This document shows, piece after piece, positions 7,813-18,450 of a stretch of DNA of 64,000 nt; the stretch's first letter is position 1, and each line of letters starts with the position of its first letter. The stretch is taken from NCBI RefSeq assembly GCF_000344615.1, contig NZ_KB467824.1, positions 5,467,125-5,531,124 of the forward strand, read 5' to 3'. A program made the position numbers and the translations under genes. The notes beneath the pieces are model-generated. The model ran no database searches and had not been told where the DNA came from. It saw nothing but the letters and a program-made list of their open reading frames with translations. Source of the stretch: Janthinobacterium sp. CG3. GTDB taxonomy: Bacteria; Pseudomonadota; Gammaproteobacteria; Burkholderiales; Burkholderiaceae_D.

Positions 7813-10800
7813 CGGCCGGCTACCTGCCGCGCGGCGGCGGCGCCACCGGCGAGCTGGTGCGCGCCCTGGACTGGTCGGGCACCGCGCTGGGCGCCATCGC
7901 CGACTGGCCGGCCAGCCTGCGCACCAGCGTCGACATCGTGCTCAATTCGCCGATCGCCATGGTGTTGATGTGGGGGCCGCGCCACGTGATGGTCTACAAC
8001 GACGACTACGCCGCCATCGCCGGCGCCAAGCACCCGGCCGCGCTGGGCGGCAGCGTGCCCGAGGTGTGGCCGGAAATCTGGGACTGGAACCGCGCCGTCC
8101 TCGAGGCCGGCCTGCGCGGCGAGGCCCGGGCGCACCGCGAAAACCCGATGGTGCTGCTGCGCCACGGCGCCCCCGAGCAGGTCTGGTTCGACCTGTTCTA
8201 CACGCCGGTGCGCGACGAGTCCGGCGCGGTGGCCGGGGTGCTGTGCACGGTGGTGGAAATCACCGGCAGGCTGCGCCAGGAGCGCAGCCTGCGCCGCGCC
8301 AGCGAGGAGCTGGGCGTGGTGAACCGCACGCTGGCGGCCGAGGGCCGCGCCGCGCGCGAGGCCAACGTCCGGCTCGACGAGGAGCGCGGCCTGCTGCGCG
8401 CGCTGTTCGAGCAGGCGCCCGGTTTCATGGCGGTGCTGCGCGGCCCGCGGCACGTGTTCGAGCTGGCCAACCGGCCCTACCAGCGCCTGACCGGGCACCG
8501 CGCGCTGATCGGCCGCCCGCTCGCCGAGGCCCTGCCCGAGGTGCGCGCGCAGGGCTTTATCGAGCTGCTCGACGCCGCCTACCGCAGCGGCCAGCCGTAC
8601 CAGGGCCGCCAGGTCGAGGTCGAACTGCTGCCGCCGGACGGCGGCCCGGCGCGGACGCGCTACGTCGACTTCGTCTACCAGCCGATCAAGGACGGCGCCG
8701 GCGCCGTCTCGGGCATCCTGGTCGAGGGCGTCGACGTCACCGAGACGCGGGAAAACGAGGAGCGCTGGCGCATCGCCCAGCAGGCCGGCGGGGTCGGCAG
8801 CTTCGAATGGTTCCCCGACACCGGCGAGGTGCTGGTGTCGGCCTCGTTCCGGCGCATCTGGGGCCTGGCCGACGAGCGGCCGGTCGACGCGGCGGCGCTG
8901 GCGGCGCTGGTCGAGCCGCAGGACCGCGACAAGATCGGCCCGGCGCGCATGCAACTCGGGCTCGAGGGCAATCCGCTGGCCTACGTCGAGTACCGCATCC
9001 GCCGGCCCGACAACGGCCAGTTGCGCTGGATCGCCCGCCAGGGCGAGGTGGTGGCCGGCGCCGGCCCGCGGCGCTACGTCGGGGTGTCGTTCGACGTCAC
9101 CGGGCGCAAGCTGACGGAGGAGGCGCTGCACGCCAGCCAGGACCGGCTGGCGGCGATTTTCGGCCAAGCCTCGGTCGGCCTGGCCGAGCTGGACCTGGAC
9201 GGCAATTTCCGCCGCGTCAACGGCGCGCTGTGCGCGATGCTCGGGCGCGGCGCCGAGCAGCTATTGGCGTCGAACATGGACGACATCATGCATCCGGACG
9301 ACGTCGCCGGCAACGCCGCGCTGCGGCGCCGCCTGGTCGACACCGGCGCCCCGTTCACGCTGGAGAAACGCTACCTGAAGCCGGACGGCGCCCAGGTCTG
9401 GGTGGCGTCGAACTTTGCCCGCCTGGTCGACGAGAGCGGCCGGGCGCAGGCGCTGATCGCGGTGCAGACCGACATCACCGAGCGGCGCCGCGCCGAGCAG
9501 GCGCTGCACGAGTTGAACGAGACGCTCGAGCAGCGCGTCGCGCGCGAGGTGGCCGAGCGCGCCAAGGCCGAGGAGGCGCTGCTGCAGGCGCAGAAAATGG
9601 AGGCGGTCGGCCAGCTGACCGGCGGCATCGCCCACGACTTCAACAACGTGCTGCAGATTATCTCGGGCAATCTGCACCTGCTGTACCAGCAGGCGCCGCA
9701 GGACAGCGCCACGCGCCAGCGCCTGGAGACGGCGATCGCCGCCGTCGAGCGCGGCGCCAAGCTGTCCTCGCACCTGCTGGCGTTCGCCCGGCGCCAGCCG
9801 CTGCAGCCGGTGGTGGCCGACCTGGGCCGCTTGCTGCGCGATATGGACGCGCTGCTGCGGCGCGCGCTGGGCGAGGCGGTCGAGATCAGCAGCGTGGTCG
9901 GCGGCGGCCTGTGGAACACGCTGGTCGACCCGAGCCAGTTGGAGAACGTGATCCTCAACCTGGCCATCAACGCGCGCGACGCGATGGACGGCGCCGGCCG
10001 CCTGGACATCGAGCTGGGCAACGCCGTCATCGACGGGCGCTACGCGCGCAAGCTGGCCGGCGTGCAACCCGGCCAGTACGTGCTGCTGAGCGTGCGCGAC
10101 AGCGGCTGCGGCATGTCCGGCGACGTGCTGCAACGCGCCTTCGAGCCCTTTTTCACCACCAAGGCCGAGGGCGTGGGCACCGGCCTGGGCCTGTCGATGG
10201 CCTACGGCTTCGTCACGCAAAGCCACGGCCACATCCGCATTGAAAGTGAACCGGGCCGCGGCACCGTTGTCAAAATCTATTTGCCGCGCTGTTTGCAGGA
10301 GGCGCAGCGGCACCACGAAGGCTTCGGCGACGAGGTCGCCGGCGGCAGTGAAACCATCCTCGTGGTCGAGGACGACGTCGGCGTGCGCGCCACCGTCGTC
10401 GACATGCTGGGTGAACTCGGTTACACGGTGCTCAAGGCCGAGGACGGCGAAAGCGCGCTGGCGACGCTGCACGGCGGCGCGCAGGTCGATTTGTTGTTTA
10501 CCGACGTGATCATGCCGGGGCCGGTGCGCAGCCCCGACCTGGCGCGGCGGGCGCAGGAGTTGTTGCCGGACATCGCGGTGCTGTTTACGTCGGGGTATCC
10601 GCAAGACGCCATCGTGCACGGCGGCCGGCTCGACGCCGGCGTTGAATTGCTGAGCAAGCCGTACCGCCGCGACGAACTGGCGCGCAAGCTGCGCCAGGTG
10701 CTGGCCGGCCGGCGCCAGCAGAACCAGGAGCGCGCGCGGCAATCGATACCGGGGGGGACGAGCCTGAACCTGACCAACAACGCGCTGGCGGCGCAGCCGG

Positions 10801-11165
10801 GCGCGGCGCCGACTTCGCTGAAAATCCTGGTGGTGGAGGATAACCTGGACTCGCAGCAGATGGTGTGCGAGCTGGTGGGCATGCTCGGACACACCGTCAG
10901 CGGCGTCTCCGACGGCGAGCGCGCCTGGGAGCTGGTGCGCGAGCACGACTTCGACATCCTGTTTTCCGACGTCAGCCTGCCGGGCATGTCGGGCATCGAA
11001 CTGGCCCGGCTGGTGCTGCGCGACAAGCCCGGCATCCGCGTTATCTTCTCCACCGGCTATGGCAAGGAAACGCTGGAGGGGATCGGCTTCGAAGCGCGGA
11101 TACTGCGCAAGCCGTATGACTTGATGGAGTTGAAGGCGGCGCTGGAATACGCCGGCGCCGAGTAA
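7809..11165 (+). CDS. Multi-PAS hybrid histidine kinase with two receiver domains
   Basis: A 1118-residue protein. The ATG at 7809 overlaps the stop of the preceding kinase gene. About four PAS/PAC units fill residues 40-560, followed by a coiled coil (ELNETLEQRVAREV), HisKA with His609 in LTGGIAHDFNNV, HATPase (NLAINARDAMDG; GTGLGLSMAYG), and two receivers starting near residues 847 (ILVVEDD, TDVIMPG) and 1003 (ILVVEDN, SDVSLPG). There are no membrane helices, so it should sense a cytoplasmic or diffusible cue through PAS domains. The first receiver has an altered loop after its acceptor Asp (MPGPVRSPDL). The paired receivers suggest internal phosphotransfer and cross-talk with the neighbouring receiver-kinase. 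Confidence 0.9.
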   Translation: MTAGYLPRGGGATGELVRALDWSGTALGAIADWPASLRTSVDIVLNSPIAMVLMWGPRHVMVYNDDYAAIAGAKHPAALGGSVPEVWPEIWDWNRAVLEAGLRGEARAHRENPMVLLRHGAPEQVWFDLFYTPVRDESGAVAGVLCTVVEITGRLRQERSLRRASEELGVVNRTLAAEGRAAREANVRLDEERGLLRALFEQAPGFMAVLRGPRHVFELANRPYQRLTGHRALIGRPLAEALPEVRAQGFIELLDAAYRSGQPYQGRQVEVELLPPDGGPARTRYVDFVYQPIKDGAGAVSGILVEGVDVTETRENEERWRIAQQAGGVGSFEWFPDTGEVLVSASFRRIWGLADERPVDAAALAALVEPQDRDKIGPARMQLGLEGNPLAYVEYRIRRPDNGQLRWIARQGEVVAGAGPRRYVGVSFDVTGRKLTEEALHASQDRLAAIFGQASVGLAELDLDGNFRRVNGALCAMLGRGAEQLLASNMDDIMHPDDVAGNAALRRRLVDTGAPFTLEKRYLKPDGAQVWVASNFARLVDESGRAQALIAVQTDITERRRAEQALHELNETLEQRVAREVAERAKAEEALLQAQKMEAVGQLTGGIAHDFNNVLQIISGNLHLLYQQAPQDSATRQRLETAIAAVERGAKLSSHLLAFARRQPLQPVVADLGRLLRDMDALLRRALGEAVEISSVVGGGLWNTLVDPSQLENVILNLAINARDAMDGAGRLDIELGNAVIDGRYARKLAGVQPGQYVLLSVRDSGCGMSGDVLQRAFEPFFTTKAEGVGTGLGLSMAYGFVTQSHGHIRIESEPGRGTVVKIYLPRCLQEAQRHHEGFGDEVAGGSETILVVEDDVGVRATVVDMLGELGYTVLKAEDGESALATLHGGAQVDLLFTDVIMPGPVRSPDLARRAQELLPDIAVLFTSGYPQDAIVHGGRLDAGVELLSKPYRRDELARKLRQVLAGRRQQNQERARQSIPGGTSLNLTNNALAAQPGAAPTSLKILVVEDNLDSQQMVCELVGMLGHTVSGVSDGERAWELVREHDFDILFSDVSLPGMSGIELARLVLRDKPGIRVIFSTGYGKETLEGIGFEARILRKPYDLMELKAALEYAGAE

Positions 11166-11386
11166 GGGCGTCGGCGTGGCAGGCGTTCACACCACTGGCG
11201 TCGGCCCGGCGCCTTGCCTTGGGTGGAAGGCAAGCGTCGCCGCCTTGCGCCGCGCCAAACCGGCCGCGGCGCCGTCGCCCCCTCCTACGCCCGGCGTAGC
11301 CGTCGTCCTATAGCGCGGCAACGCTCGCAACCGTAAAGTTGGTGCGGGCACGGCGCGCGGGCGCCGCCTTTACATTGGAGCAAGCC

Positions 11387-13105
11387 ATGGCGAGCCAGCA
11401 GGAAAATGGCGCCGCGTCGGCCGGCGCGCAGCGGCGCCCGGCGGCGCGGCGCAAACAAGTCGACCGTTTGCTGCGCACCGTGTTCGGCGTCGAGCGCCTG
11501 CGCGACGGCCAGCAGCACGTCATCGACAGCGTGCTCGAAGGCCGGGACACGCTGGCCATCATGCCGACCGGCAGCGGCAAGTCGCTGTGCTACCAAATCC
11601 CCGCCTCGATCCTCGGCGGCGCCACCATCGTCGTCTCGCCACTGATCTCGCTGATGAAGGACCAGCTCGACAAATTGCAGGAGGTCGGCATCAGCGCGGC
11701 CCAGGTCAACAGCAGCCTGACGCGCGGCGAGGAGCGCGACGCCATCGAGCGCATCCGCGCCAGGGTCAGCGAGATCGTCTTTTGCACGCCGGAGCGGCTG
11801 GGTACGCCGGACTTCCTGGCCTTGTTCGAGCACACCCCGGTGGGGCTGGTGGTGATCGACGAGGCCCACTGCATCTCGCAATGGGGCCACGACTTCCGCC
11901 CGGCCTATCTGGAGATGGCGGCGGCGATCCAGGCGCTGGGCCGGCCGACCATCCTGGCGCTGACGGCCACGGCCACCGAGGACGTCAGCGCCGACATCGC
12001 CGCGCAACTGGGGGCGCCGGCGATGCACGTCGTCAACACCGGCATCTACCGCGCCAATTTGCGCTACCGCGTGATCCAATGCACCAACGCCGACGACAAG
12101 AACGCCGAGGCGCTGCGCCTGGTGCGCGACAGCGCCGGCGTCGGCATCGTCTACGCCGCCACGGTGAAGGCGGCCGAGCAACTGCACGACATGCTGCGCG
12201 AGGCCGGCGAAAGCGTCGCGCTTTACCACGGCAGGCTGGCGGCGCGCGAGCGCGAGGACAACCAGAACCTGTTCATGGCCGGCGAGCGGCGCGTCATGGT
12301 GGCCACCAACGCCTTCGGCATGGGCATCGACAAGAGCGACACCCGCTTCGTCATCCACCTGCAGGTGCCGGCCAACCTGGAGGCGTATTACCAGGAATCG
12401 GGCCGGGCCGGGCGCGACGGCTTGCCGGCCGAGTGCACGCTGCTGTACTTCCAGGACGACAAGCGGGTGCAGCAGTTTTTCCTGGCCAAACACTACCCGA
12501 CGGAGCAGGAGCTGCGCCAGCTGTTCGACGCCGCCAGGGAGCTGGCGGCGGGCCGCTCCAGCTTCACGTTCGACGAATTGAAGGCCAAGGTCGACGGCGT
12601 CGCCGAGGGCCGGCTGCGGGTATGCCTGAAGCTGCTCAAGGACGGCCGCCTGCTGCGCCAGAACCGCCGGCTGGCGTATCTGCCCAAGCCGGGCGCGCCG
12701 GCGGCCGGCGTGTTCGAGCAACTGGCCCAGGTCTACGTCGACAAGCAGGAGCGCGACCGCGCCGCGCTGGAACAGGTGGTGGGCTACGCGCAAAGCGGTT
12801 TTTGCCGCTGGAAGCTGCTGCTCGACTATTTCGGCGACAAGGCCGACTTCGAGCGCTGCTGCCACTGCGACAATTGCCTGGCGCCGCCCGCCGTGATGGA
12901 AGCGCTCAGCGACGCCGTTCATGTCGACGACGCCGCCGCCCCGCCGGCCCCGGCGCCCGTCCCGGCGATCACCGTCGGCAGCCAGGTCAAGGTGCCGAAA
13001 TTCGACATCGGCACGGTGCTGTCGGTGGCCGGCGACATGGTCACCATCGAATTTCCCGAACGCACCACCAAGACCTTCATGGCCGAGTTTGTCACGCCGG
13101 CGTGA
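11387..13105 (+). CDS. RecQ-like ATP-dependent DNA helicase
   Basis: A 572-residue superfamily 2 helicase. ATG at 11387 is chosen because GGAG lies six bases upstream. Motifs: Walker A MPTGSGKSLCYQ, DEAH box VIDEAHCISQWGHDFRP (the RecQ aromatic-loop sequence), motif III ALTATAT and motif VI QESGRAGRDG. A zinc-binding four-cysteine region follows (CRWK...CCHCDNC). The usual C-terminal HRDC domain is not apparent. Instead a proline/alanine linker leads to a short beta-rich tail (VKVPKFDIGTVLSVAGDMV). It unwinds DNA 3'-5' in recombination repair. It lies 180 bases before the ligase-associated repair operon and may act with it, though an own promoter separates them. Confidence 0.88.
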   Translation: MASQQENGAASAGAQRRPAARRKQVDRLLRTVFGVERLRDGQQHVIDSVLEGRDTLAIMPTGSGKSLCYQIPASILGGATIVVSPLISLMKDQLDKLQEVGISAAQVNSSLTRGEERDAIERIRARVSEIVFCTPERLGTPDFLALFEHTPVGLVVIDEAHCISQWGHDFRPAYLEMAAAIQALGRPTILALTATATEDVSADIAAQLGAPAMHVVNTGIYRANLRYRVIQCTNADDKNAEALRLVRDSAGVGIVYAATVKAAEQLHDMLREAGESVALYHGRLAAREREDNQNLFMAGERRVMVATNAFGMGIDKSDTRFVIHLQVPANLEAYYQESGRAGRDGLPAECTLLYFQDDKRVQQFFLAKHYPTEQELRQLFDAARELAAGRSSFTFDELKAKVDGVAEGRLRVCLKLLKDGRLLRQNRRLAYLPKPGAPAAGVFEQLAQVYVDKQERDRAALEQVVGYAQSGFCRWKLLLDYFGDKADFERCCHCDNCLAPPAVMEALSDAVHVDDAAAPPAPAPVPAITVGSQVKVPKFDIGTVLSVAGDMVTIEFPERTTKTFMAEFVTPA

Positions 13106-13220
13106 CCAGCACGCCGTCGGATAGCGCGCCGGCGGCGCCGACGCCACACCGGCGGCAACGAGCCGGGGCGCGCCTTCAGGTCCGCCCCCGGCGGTGCGCC
13201 GGTGGTTTTGTGTGCGCCAG

Positions 13221-13253
13221 TTGACAGTCGCCAGCCATGCTTTTAACTAGAAT
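13221..13253 (+). promoter_or_regulatory. Possible promoter of the ligase-associated repair operon
   Basis: A consensus TTGACA (13221-13226) is followed by TAGAAT at 13248-13253. The 21-base spacing is longer than ideal, so the true -10 may be the AT-rich TTTTAACT just before it. No LexA-type CTGT-N8-ACAG site is seen here. Confidence 0.35.
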
Positions 13254-13284
13254 CAACCATCGTGACTGACATTGGAGCGGCGGC

Positions 13285-14349
13285 ATGGCGGATTTGGTGG
13301 TGGTGCGGCCGCAGGGCCTGTATTGCGAGGCGGGGCAGTTTTACATCGACCCGTGGCGTCCGGTTGAGCGGGCGGTGATCACGCACGCCCACGCCGACCA
13401 CGCCCGCGTTGGCCACGGCCATTACCTCAGCGCGGCCGCCGGCGTGCCGGTGCTGCGCGCGCGCCTGGGTCCTATCCATATCGACGGCCTGGAATACGGC
13501 GTGCCGCTGCGACACAAGGACGTGACGATATCGCTGCACCCGGCCGGCCACGTGCTCGGCTCGGCGCAGGTGCGCATCGAACACCGCGGCGAAGTGTGGG
13601 TCGCCTCGGGCGACTACAAGATCGAGGCCGACGCCACCTGCGCCGGCTTCGAGCCGGTGCGTTGCGACACCTTCATCACCGAATCGACGTTCGGCTTGCC
13701 GATTTACCGCTGGCAGCCGCAGCGCGAAGTCTACGACGACATCAACGACTGGTGGCGCAAGAACGCCGCCGAGGGCCGCGCCAGCGTGCTGTTCTGCTAC
13801 GCCTTCGGCAAGGCGCAGCGCATCCTGAGCGGCCTCGACGCCGACATCGGCCCCATCGTCTGCCACGGCGCCGCGCAGGCGCTGACCCAGGTCTACCGCG
13901 ACTGCGGCGTGCGCCTGCCGCCGACGCGCATGGTGCACGAGCTGGCCGACCGCGCCGCGCTGAAGCGGGCCATCGTCATCGCGCCGCCGTCGGCCGCGGG
14001 CTCGCCGTGGATCAAGCGCTTCGGCGACTACAGCGACGCCTTCGCCAGCGGCTGGATGCTGCTGCGCGGCGCGCGCCGGCGGCGCGGCGTCGACCGCGGC
14101 TTCGTGCTGTCGGACCACGCCGACTGGCCGGGCCTGATGCAAGCCATCGAAGCGAGCGGGGCGCAGCGCGTCATCGTCACGCACGGCTCGATTCCAACGA
14201 TGGTGCGCTGGCTGCGCCAGAAGGGTTGGCAGGCCGGCGCCTTCGACACCGAGTACGGCGACGACGAGGCGGCCGAGGCGGCCGAGGTGGCCGACGCCGG
14301 CCCGGCCGCCGCAACCGCGGCGCCGCCCGACGGAGCCGCCGATGCGTGA
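13285..14349 (+). CDS. Ligase-associated DNA exonuclease, metallo-beta-lactamase/beta-CASP fold
   Basis: A 354-residue nuclease of the MBL family linked to bacterial ATP-dependent ligases. The metal-binding motif HAHADH is at residues 34-39 (VITHAHADHARVGHG). Further conserved stretches are HPAGHVLGSAQ, VASGDYK and DTFITESTFG, and a late SDHADWPGL. TGGAG lies upstream of the ATG. It is the first gene of a four-gene operon with ligase, helicase and phosphoesterase, each overlapping the next. The known role of the family is end processing in a DNA damage response; the overlap of 8 bases with the ligase gene indicates coupled translation. Confidence 0.9.
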   Translation: MADLVVVRPQGLYCEAGQFYIDPWRPVERAVITHAHADHARVGHGHYLSAAAGVPVLRARLGPIHIDGLEYGVPLRHKDVTISLHPAGHVLGSAQVRIEHRGEVWVASGDYKIEADATCAGFEPVRCDTFITESTFGLPIYRWQPQREVYDDINDWWRKNAAEGRASVLFCYAFGKAQRILSGLDADIGPIVCHGAAQALTQVYRDCGVRLPPTRMVHELADRAALKRAIVIAPPSAAGSPWIKRFGDYSDAFASGWMLLRGARRRRGVDRGFVLSDHADWPGLMQAIEASGAQRVIVTHGSIPTMVRWLRQKGWQAGAFDTEYGDDEAAEAAEVADAGPAAATAAPPDGAADA

Positions 14350-15991
14350 ATTCGCCCGCCTGTACGCCGAGCTCGACGAAACCACAGCCACCAAGCGCAA
14401 GCTCGACGCCTTGCAAGCCTATTTCAGCAGCGCGGCGCCGGAGAACGCGGCCTGGGCCGTGTATTTCCTGGCCGGCGGCAAACCGCGCCAGGCCGTGCCG
14501 AGCAGGCTGCTGCGCGCGTACGCGACCGCCTACGCCAAGCTGGACGACTGGCTGTTCGACGAATGCTACGACGCCGTCGGCGACCTGGCCGAAACCATCG
14601 CGCACATTTTGCCGGCGCCCAGCCGCCACAGCGACGTCGGCCTGGCCGAGTGGATCGAGGGGCGCATCGCGCCGTTGCGCGGCGCCGCCCCGGAAACCAT
14701 CCGCGCGGCGCTATTCCAGTATTGGGACGAGCTGGACGCGCGCGAGCGTTTCCTGCTGGTGAAGCTGATCGGCGGCGGCTTTCGCGTCGGCGTCTCGAAG
14801 CTGCTGGTGACGCGCGCGCTGAGCGCCATCGCCGCCGTCGATAGCAAGTTGATCGCGCAGCGCCTGATGGGTTGGACCGACGGCGCCGTCAGCCCGACCG
14901 CGCACGGTTTCCTGCAATTGATCGGCGCCCGCTCCGAGCAGGAGCACGCGCTGCGCGGCGGCCAGCCGTATCCGTTTTTCCTGGCGCACCAGTTGCAGGG
15001 CGAGCCGGAGGCGCTGGGCGAACCGGGGCGCTGGCAGGTCGAGTGGAAATACGACGGCATGCGCGCCCAACTGGTGCGCCGCGAGGGCCAAAGCTGGCTC
15101 TGGTCGCGCGGCGAGGACTTGATCACCGAACGCTTCCCCGAGCTGGCCGCGCTGCCCCTGCCGGACGGCTGCGTCGTCGACGGCGAGATCCTGATATGGC
15201 ACGCCGGCGAGGCGCCGGCGCCGTTTAGCGAGCTGCAAAAGCGTATCGGCCGCAAGAGCCTGTCGGCCAAGCTGCTGGCCGAGCTGCCGGCGGCGCTGGT
15301 CGCCTACGACCTGCTGGAATTGGACGGCCTCGACCTGCGCGCGTTGCCGCAGCGCGAGCGCCGCGCGCTGCTGGAAACGCTGGTGGCGCGGGTGGCCGCG
15401 CCGCAGTTGCGCCTGTCGCCGCTGATCGTCGCGGCGCAGTGGCAAGAGTTGGCGGCGATCCGCGGCGAATCGCGCGCCCGCGGCGTCGAGGGCATGATGC
15501 TCAAGGCGCGGGACGGCGCCTACGGCGTGGGCCGCACCAAGGACGTCGGCACCTGGTGGAAGTGGAAGATCGACCCCTACACCATCGACGCGGTGCTGAT
15601 CTACGCGCAAAGCGGCCATGGCCGCCGCGCCTCGCTGTACACCGACTACACCTTCGCCGTCTGGGACGCCGATCCGGACCCCGGCCACGCCGGGGCGGGC
15701 GGGCGCAAGCTGGTGCCGTTCGCCAAGGCGTATTCCGGCCTCACCGACGCCGAAATCGCCCAGGTCGACAACGTGATCCGCAAGACGACGATCGAGAAGT
15801 TCGGCCCGGTGCGCAGCGTCAAGCCGAGCATGGTGTTCGAGATCGGCTTCGAGGGCATCGCCGCGTCGAGCCGGCACAAGGCCGGCATCGCGGTGCGCTT
15901 TCCGCGCATCCTGCGCCGGCGCGACGACAAAAGCGTCGACGACGCCGACACGCTGGACGCGCTCAAGGGCCTGCTGGCGGCGCCTCCATGA
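14342..15991 (+). CDS. ATP-dependent DNA ligase
   Basis: A 549-residue ligase. Domains in order: an N-terminal helical DNA-binding domain (to about residue 200), the adenylation domain with the catalytic Lys236 in [11 protein letters not shown], motif III (CVVDGEIL), motif IV ([10 protein letters not shown]) and motif V (WWKWKIDPY), then an OB fold to the end. It seals nicks using ATP, in contrast to the NAD-dependent LigA that bacteria use for replication, so it is a repair enzyme. It overlaps the exonuclease gene upstream and the Lhr-type helicase gene downstream (ATGA), as in the ligase-associated repair operons of many proteobacteria. Confidence 0.93.
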   Translation: MREFARLYAELDETTATKRKLDALQAYFSSAAPENAAWAVYFLAGGKPRQAVPSRLLRAYATAYAKLDDWLFDECYDAVGDLAETIAHILPAPSRHSDVGLAEWIEGRIAPLRGAAPETIRAALFQYWDELDARERFLLVKLIGGGFRVGVSKLLVTRALSAIAAVDSKLIAQRLMGWTDGAVSPTAHGFLQLIGARSEQEHALRGGQPYPFFLAHQLQGEPEALGEPGRWQVEWKYDGMRAQLVRREGQSWLWSRGEDLITERFPELAALPLPDGCVVDGEILIWHAGEAPAPFSELQKRIGRKSLSAKLLAELPAALVAYDLLELDGLDLRALPQRERRALLETLVARVAAPQLRLSPLIVAAQWQELAAIRGESRARGVEGMMLKARDGAYGVGRTKDVGTWWKWKIDPYTIDAVLIYAQSGHGRRASLYTDYTFAVWDADPDPGHAGAGGRKLVPFAKAYSGLTDAEIAQVDNVIRKTTIEKFGPVRSVKPSMVFEIGFEGIAASSRHKAGIAVRFPRILRRRDDKSVDDADTLDALKGLLAAPP

Positions 15992-18450
15992 CGCTGGCGC
16001 GGCGCATCGACCAGTGGTTCGACGAACGCGGCTGGCGGGTGTTCCCTTTCCAGCGCGCGCTGTGGCGGGCGGCGCTGGCCGGCCGCTCCGGGCTGCTGCA
16101 CGCCAGCACCGGCGCCGGCAAAACCTACGCGGTGTGGTTTGCCGCGCTGTTGCGCGGCGCGCGCGCCGACGCCGGCGGCAAGGCCGCGAAGCGCGGCCTG
16201 CGGGTGGTGTGGATTACGCCGATGCGGGCGCTGGCCGCCGACACCCTGCGCGCCTTGCAAGAGTCCGGCGCGGCGCTGGCGCCCGGCTGGCGCATCGACG
16301 CGCGCACCGGCGACACCAGCGCGGCGCAGCGCGCGCGCCAGGCCAAGACGCTACCCGAGGTGCTGGTGACGACGCCGGAAAGCCTGACCTTGCTGCTGAG
16401 CAAACCGGACGCCGAAGCCCGGTTCGGCATGCTCGACATGGTGGTGCTCGACGAGTGGCACGAGCTGATGGGCAGCAAACGCGGCGTGCAGGCGCAGCTG
16501 GCGCTGGCGCGCTTGCGGCGCTGGAATCCGGCGCTGCTGACCTGGGGCCTGTCGGCGACCATCGGCGACGTCGCCCAGGCCCAGGCCGTGTTGTTGGGCG
16601 GCGCCGACGCCGGCGGCCTGCTGTTGGAGGGCGATATCGGCAAACAGATCCTGGTCGACACGCTGATCCCGCCGCAGCCGTCGCGCTTTCCGTGGAGCGG
16701 CCATTTGGGCCTGGACATGCTGCAGCCGGTGGTGGCCGAGATCGAGCGCCACCAGGCCACGCTGGTGTTTACCAACACCCGCTCGCAGGCCGAGCTGTGG
16801 TATCAGAACCTGCTGGCGGCGCGGCCGGACTGGGCCGGGGTGATCGCGCTGCACCACGGCTCGCTCGACAAGGCGGTGCGCGACTGGGTCGAGAAGGGTG
16901 TCAAGGACGGCCGCTTGAAGGCGGTGGTGTGTACCTCCAGCCTGGACCTGGGCGTCGACTTCCTGCCGGTCGAACGGGTGCTGCAGATCGGCAGCGCCAA
17001 GGGCATCGGCCGGCTGTTGCAGCGCGCCGGGCGCAGCGGCCACGCGCCCGGACGCGTGTCGCGCCTGACGCTGGTGCCGACCCACAGCCTGGAGCTGCTG
17101 GAGGCGGCCGGCGCGAAACAGGCGGTGGCCGAGCGCCGGGTCGAGCCGCGGCCGGCGCCGGACAAGCCGCTCGACGTGCTGGTGCAGCATCTGGTCACGG
17201 TCGCGCTGGGCGGCGGTTTTCGCCCCGACGCGCTGTACGACGAGGTGCGCACGGCCTGGTCGTACCGCGCGCTGACGCCGCGGGAATGGCAGTGGGCGCT
17301 GGACTTCGTCGCGCGCGGCGGCCAGAGCCTGACCGTGTACCCGGAATACCGGCGCGTGCTGGCCGACGCCGACGGCGTCTACCGGGTGCCGGACGCGGCG
17401 CTGGGCCGGCGCCACCGGATGGGCATCGGCACCATCGTCTCGGAGGCGTCGATCCAGGTCAAGTTCATGCGCGGCGGCAAAATCGGCAGCGTCGAGGAAG
17501 CCTTTATCTCGCGCCTCAAGCAGGGCGACCATTTCCTGTTCGGCGGGCGCATCCTGGAGTTTGTGCGGGTCCATGAAATGACCGCGTATGTGAAGCGCGC
17601 CAGCGGCAGCAAGGGGGCGGTGCCGCGCTGGCAGGGCGGCAAGATGCCGCTGTCGTCGGAGCTGGCGCACGCGGCGCTGGAACAGTTGCGCCTAGCCGCG
17701 CTGGGCCGCTACGACGGCCCGGAAATGCAGGCCCTGAAGCCGCTGCTGGAGATCCAGCAGCGCTGGTCGGCGCTGCCGTCGGCCGACACGCTGCTAGTCG
17801 AAAGCCTGGCCAGCCGCGAGGGCCGGCATCTGTTCCTGTTCCCGTTCGCCGGGCGCGCCGTGCACATCGGGCTGGCCGCGCTGTTGGCCTACCGCATCGG
17901 CCGGCTGCAAGCGGCGACGTTTTCGATTGCCGTCAACGATTACGGTTTCGAGCTGCTGGGGCCGGAATCGCTGGACGTGGCGGCGCTGTTCCAGGGCGCC
18001 GATGGCGGCGCGGCCCTGTTCAGCGCCGACGCCCTGCTGGAGGACGTGCTGGCCAGCCTGAACGCGACCGAGCTGTCGCAGCGGCGCTTTCGCGAAATCG
18101 CCCGCATCGCCGGGCTGGTGTTCCAAGGCTATCCGGGGCAGCCGAAGAGCGCGCGCCAGTTGCAGGCGTCGTCGTCGCTGTTCTTCGAGGTGTTTCGCAA
18201 GCACGACGCCGGCAATCTGCTGCTCACGCAGGCCCAGCGCGAAGTGCTGGAGCAGGAGCTGGAGCTGACGCGCCTGCGCGCCACCCTGTTGGAGTTGCAG
18301 GGGCGCCGCATCGCCTTCAAGCCAACCAAGCGCGCCACGCCGTTCGGCTTTGGCCTGATGGTCGAGCGTTTCCGTGAAAAACTGACAACCGAAAAACTCG
18401 CCGACCGCATCGGCCGCCTGCTGCGCGAGCTGGAGAAGGCCGCCGCATGA
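15988..18450 (+). CDS. Ligase-associated DEXH-box helicase (Lhr type)
   Basis: An 820-residue superfamily 2 helicase. The long open frame extends far upstream of the gene, but the ATG at 15988 overlapping the ligase stop codon is the natural start and gives [11 protein letters not shown] at once followed by helicase sequence. Motifs: Walker [12 protein letters not shown], motif Ia [13 protein letters not shown] box ([15 protein letters not shown]), motif III LSATIG, and motif [15 protein letters not shown]. The second half matches the Lhr winged-helix and C-terminal region. It is a 3'-5' translocase acting with the ligase, exonuclease and PdeM proteins encoded by the same operon. Confidence 0.92.
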   Translation: MTLARRIDQWFDERGWRVFPFQRALWRAALAGRSGLLHASTGAGKTYAVWFAALLRGARADAGGKAAKRGLRVVWITPMRALAADTLRALQESGAALAPGWRIDARTGDTSAAQRARQAKTLPEVLVTTPESLTLLLSKPDAEARFGMLDMVVLDEWHELMGSKRGVQAQLALARLRRWNPALLTWGLSATIGDVAQAQAVLLGGADAGGLLLEGDIGKQILVDTLIPPQPSRFPWSGHLGLDMLQPVVAEIERHQATLVFTNTRSQAELWYQNLLAARPDWAGVIALHHGSLDKAVRDWVEKGVKDGRLKAVVCTSSLDLGVDFLPVERVLQIGSAKGIGRLLQRAGRSGHAPGRVSRLTLVPTHSLELLEAAGAKQAVAERRVEPRPAPDKPLDVLVQHLVTVALGGGFRPDALYDEVRTAWSYRALTPREWQWALDFVARGGQSLTVYPEYRRVLADADGVYRVPDAALGRRHRMGIGTIVSEASIQVKFMRGGKIGSVEEAFISRLKQGDHFLFGGRILEFVRVHEMTAYVKRASGSKGAVPRWQGGKMPLSSELAHAALEQLRLAALGRYDGPEMQALKPLLEIQQRWSALPSADTLLVESLASREGRHLFLFPFAGRAVHIGLAALLAYRIGRLQAATFSIAVNDYGFELLGPESLDVAALFQGADGGAALFSADALLEDVLASLNATELSQRRFREIARIAGLVFQGYPGQPKSARQLQASSSLFFEVFRKHDAGNLLLTQAQREVLEQELELTRLRATLLELQGRRIAFKPTKRATPFGFGLMVERFREKLTTEKLADRIGRLLRELEKAAA

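Noticed and set aside
13106-13284. LexA control of the ligase-associated operon
   Set aside because: No CTGT-N8-ACAG site is present in the gap, in contrast to the two perfect sites before lexA.
15439-15987. A long upstream extension of the Lhr helicase frame
   Set aside because: It overlaps the ligase gene in another frame; helicase homology begins at the ATGA overlap at 15988.
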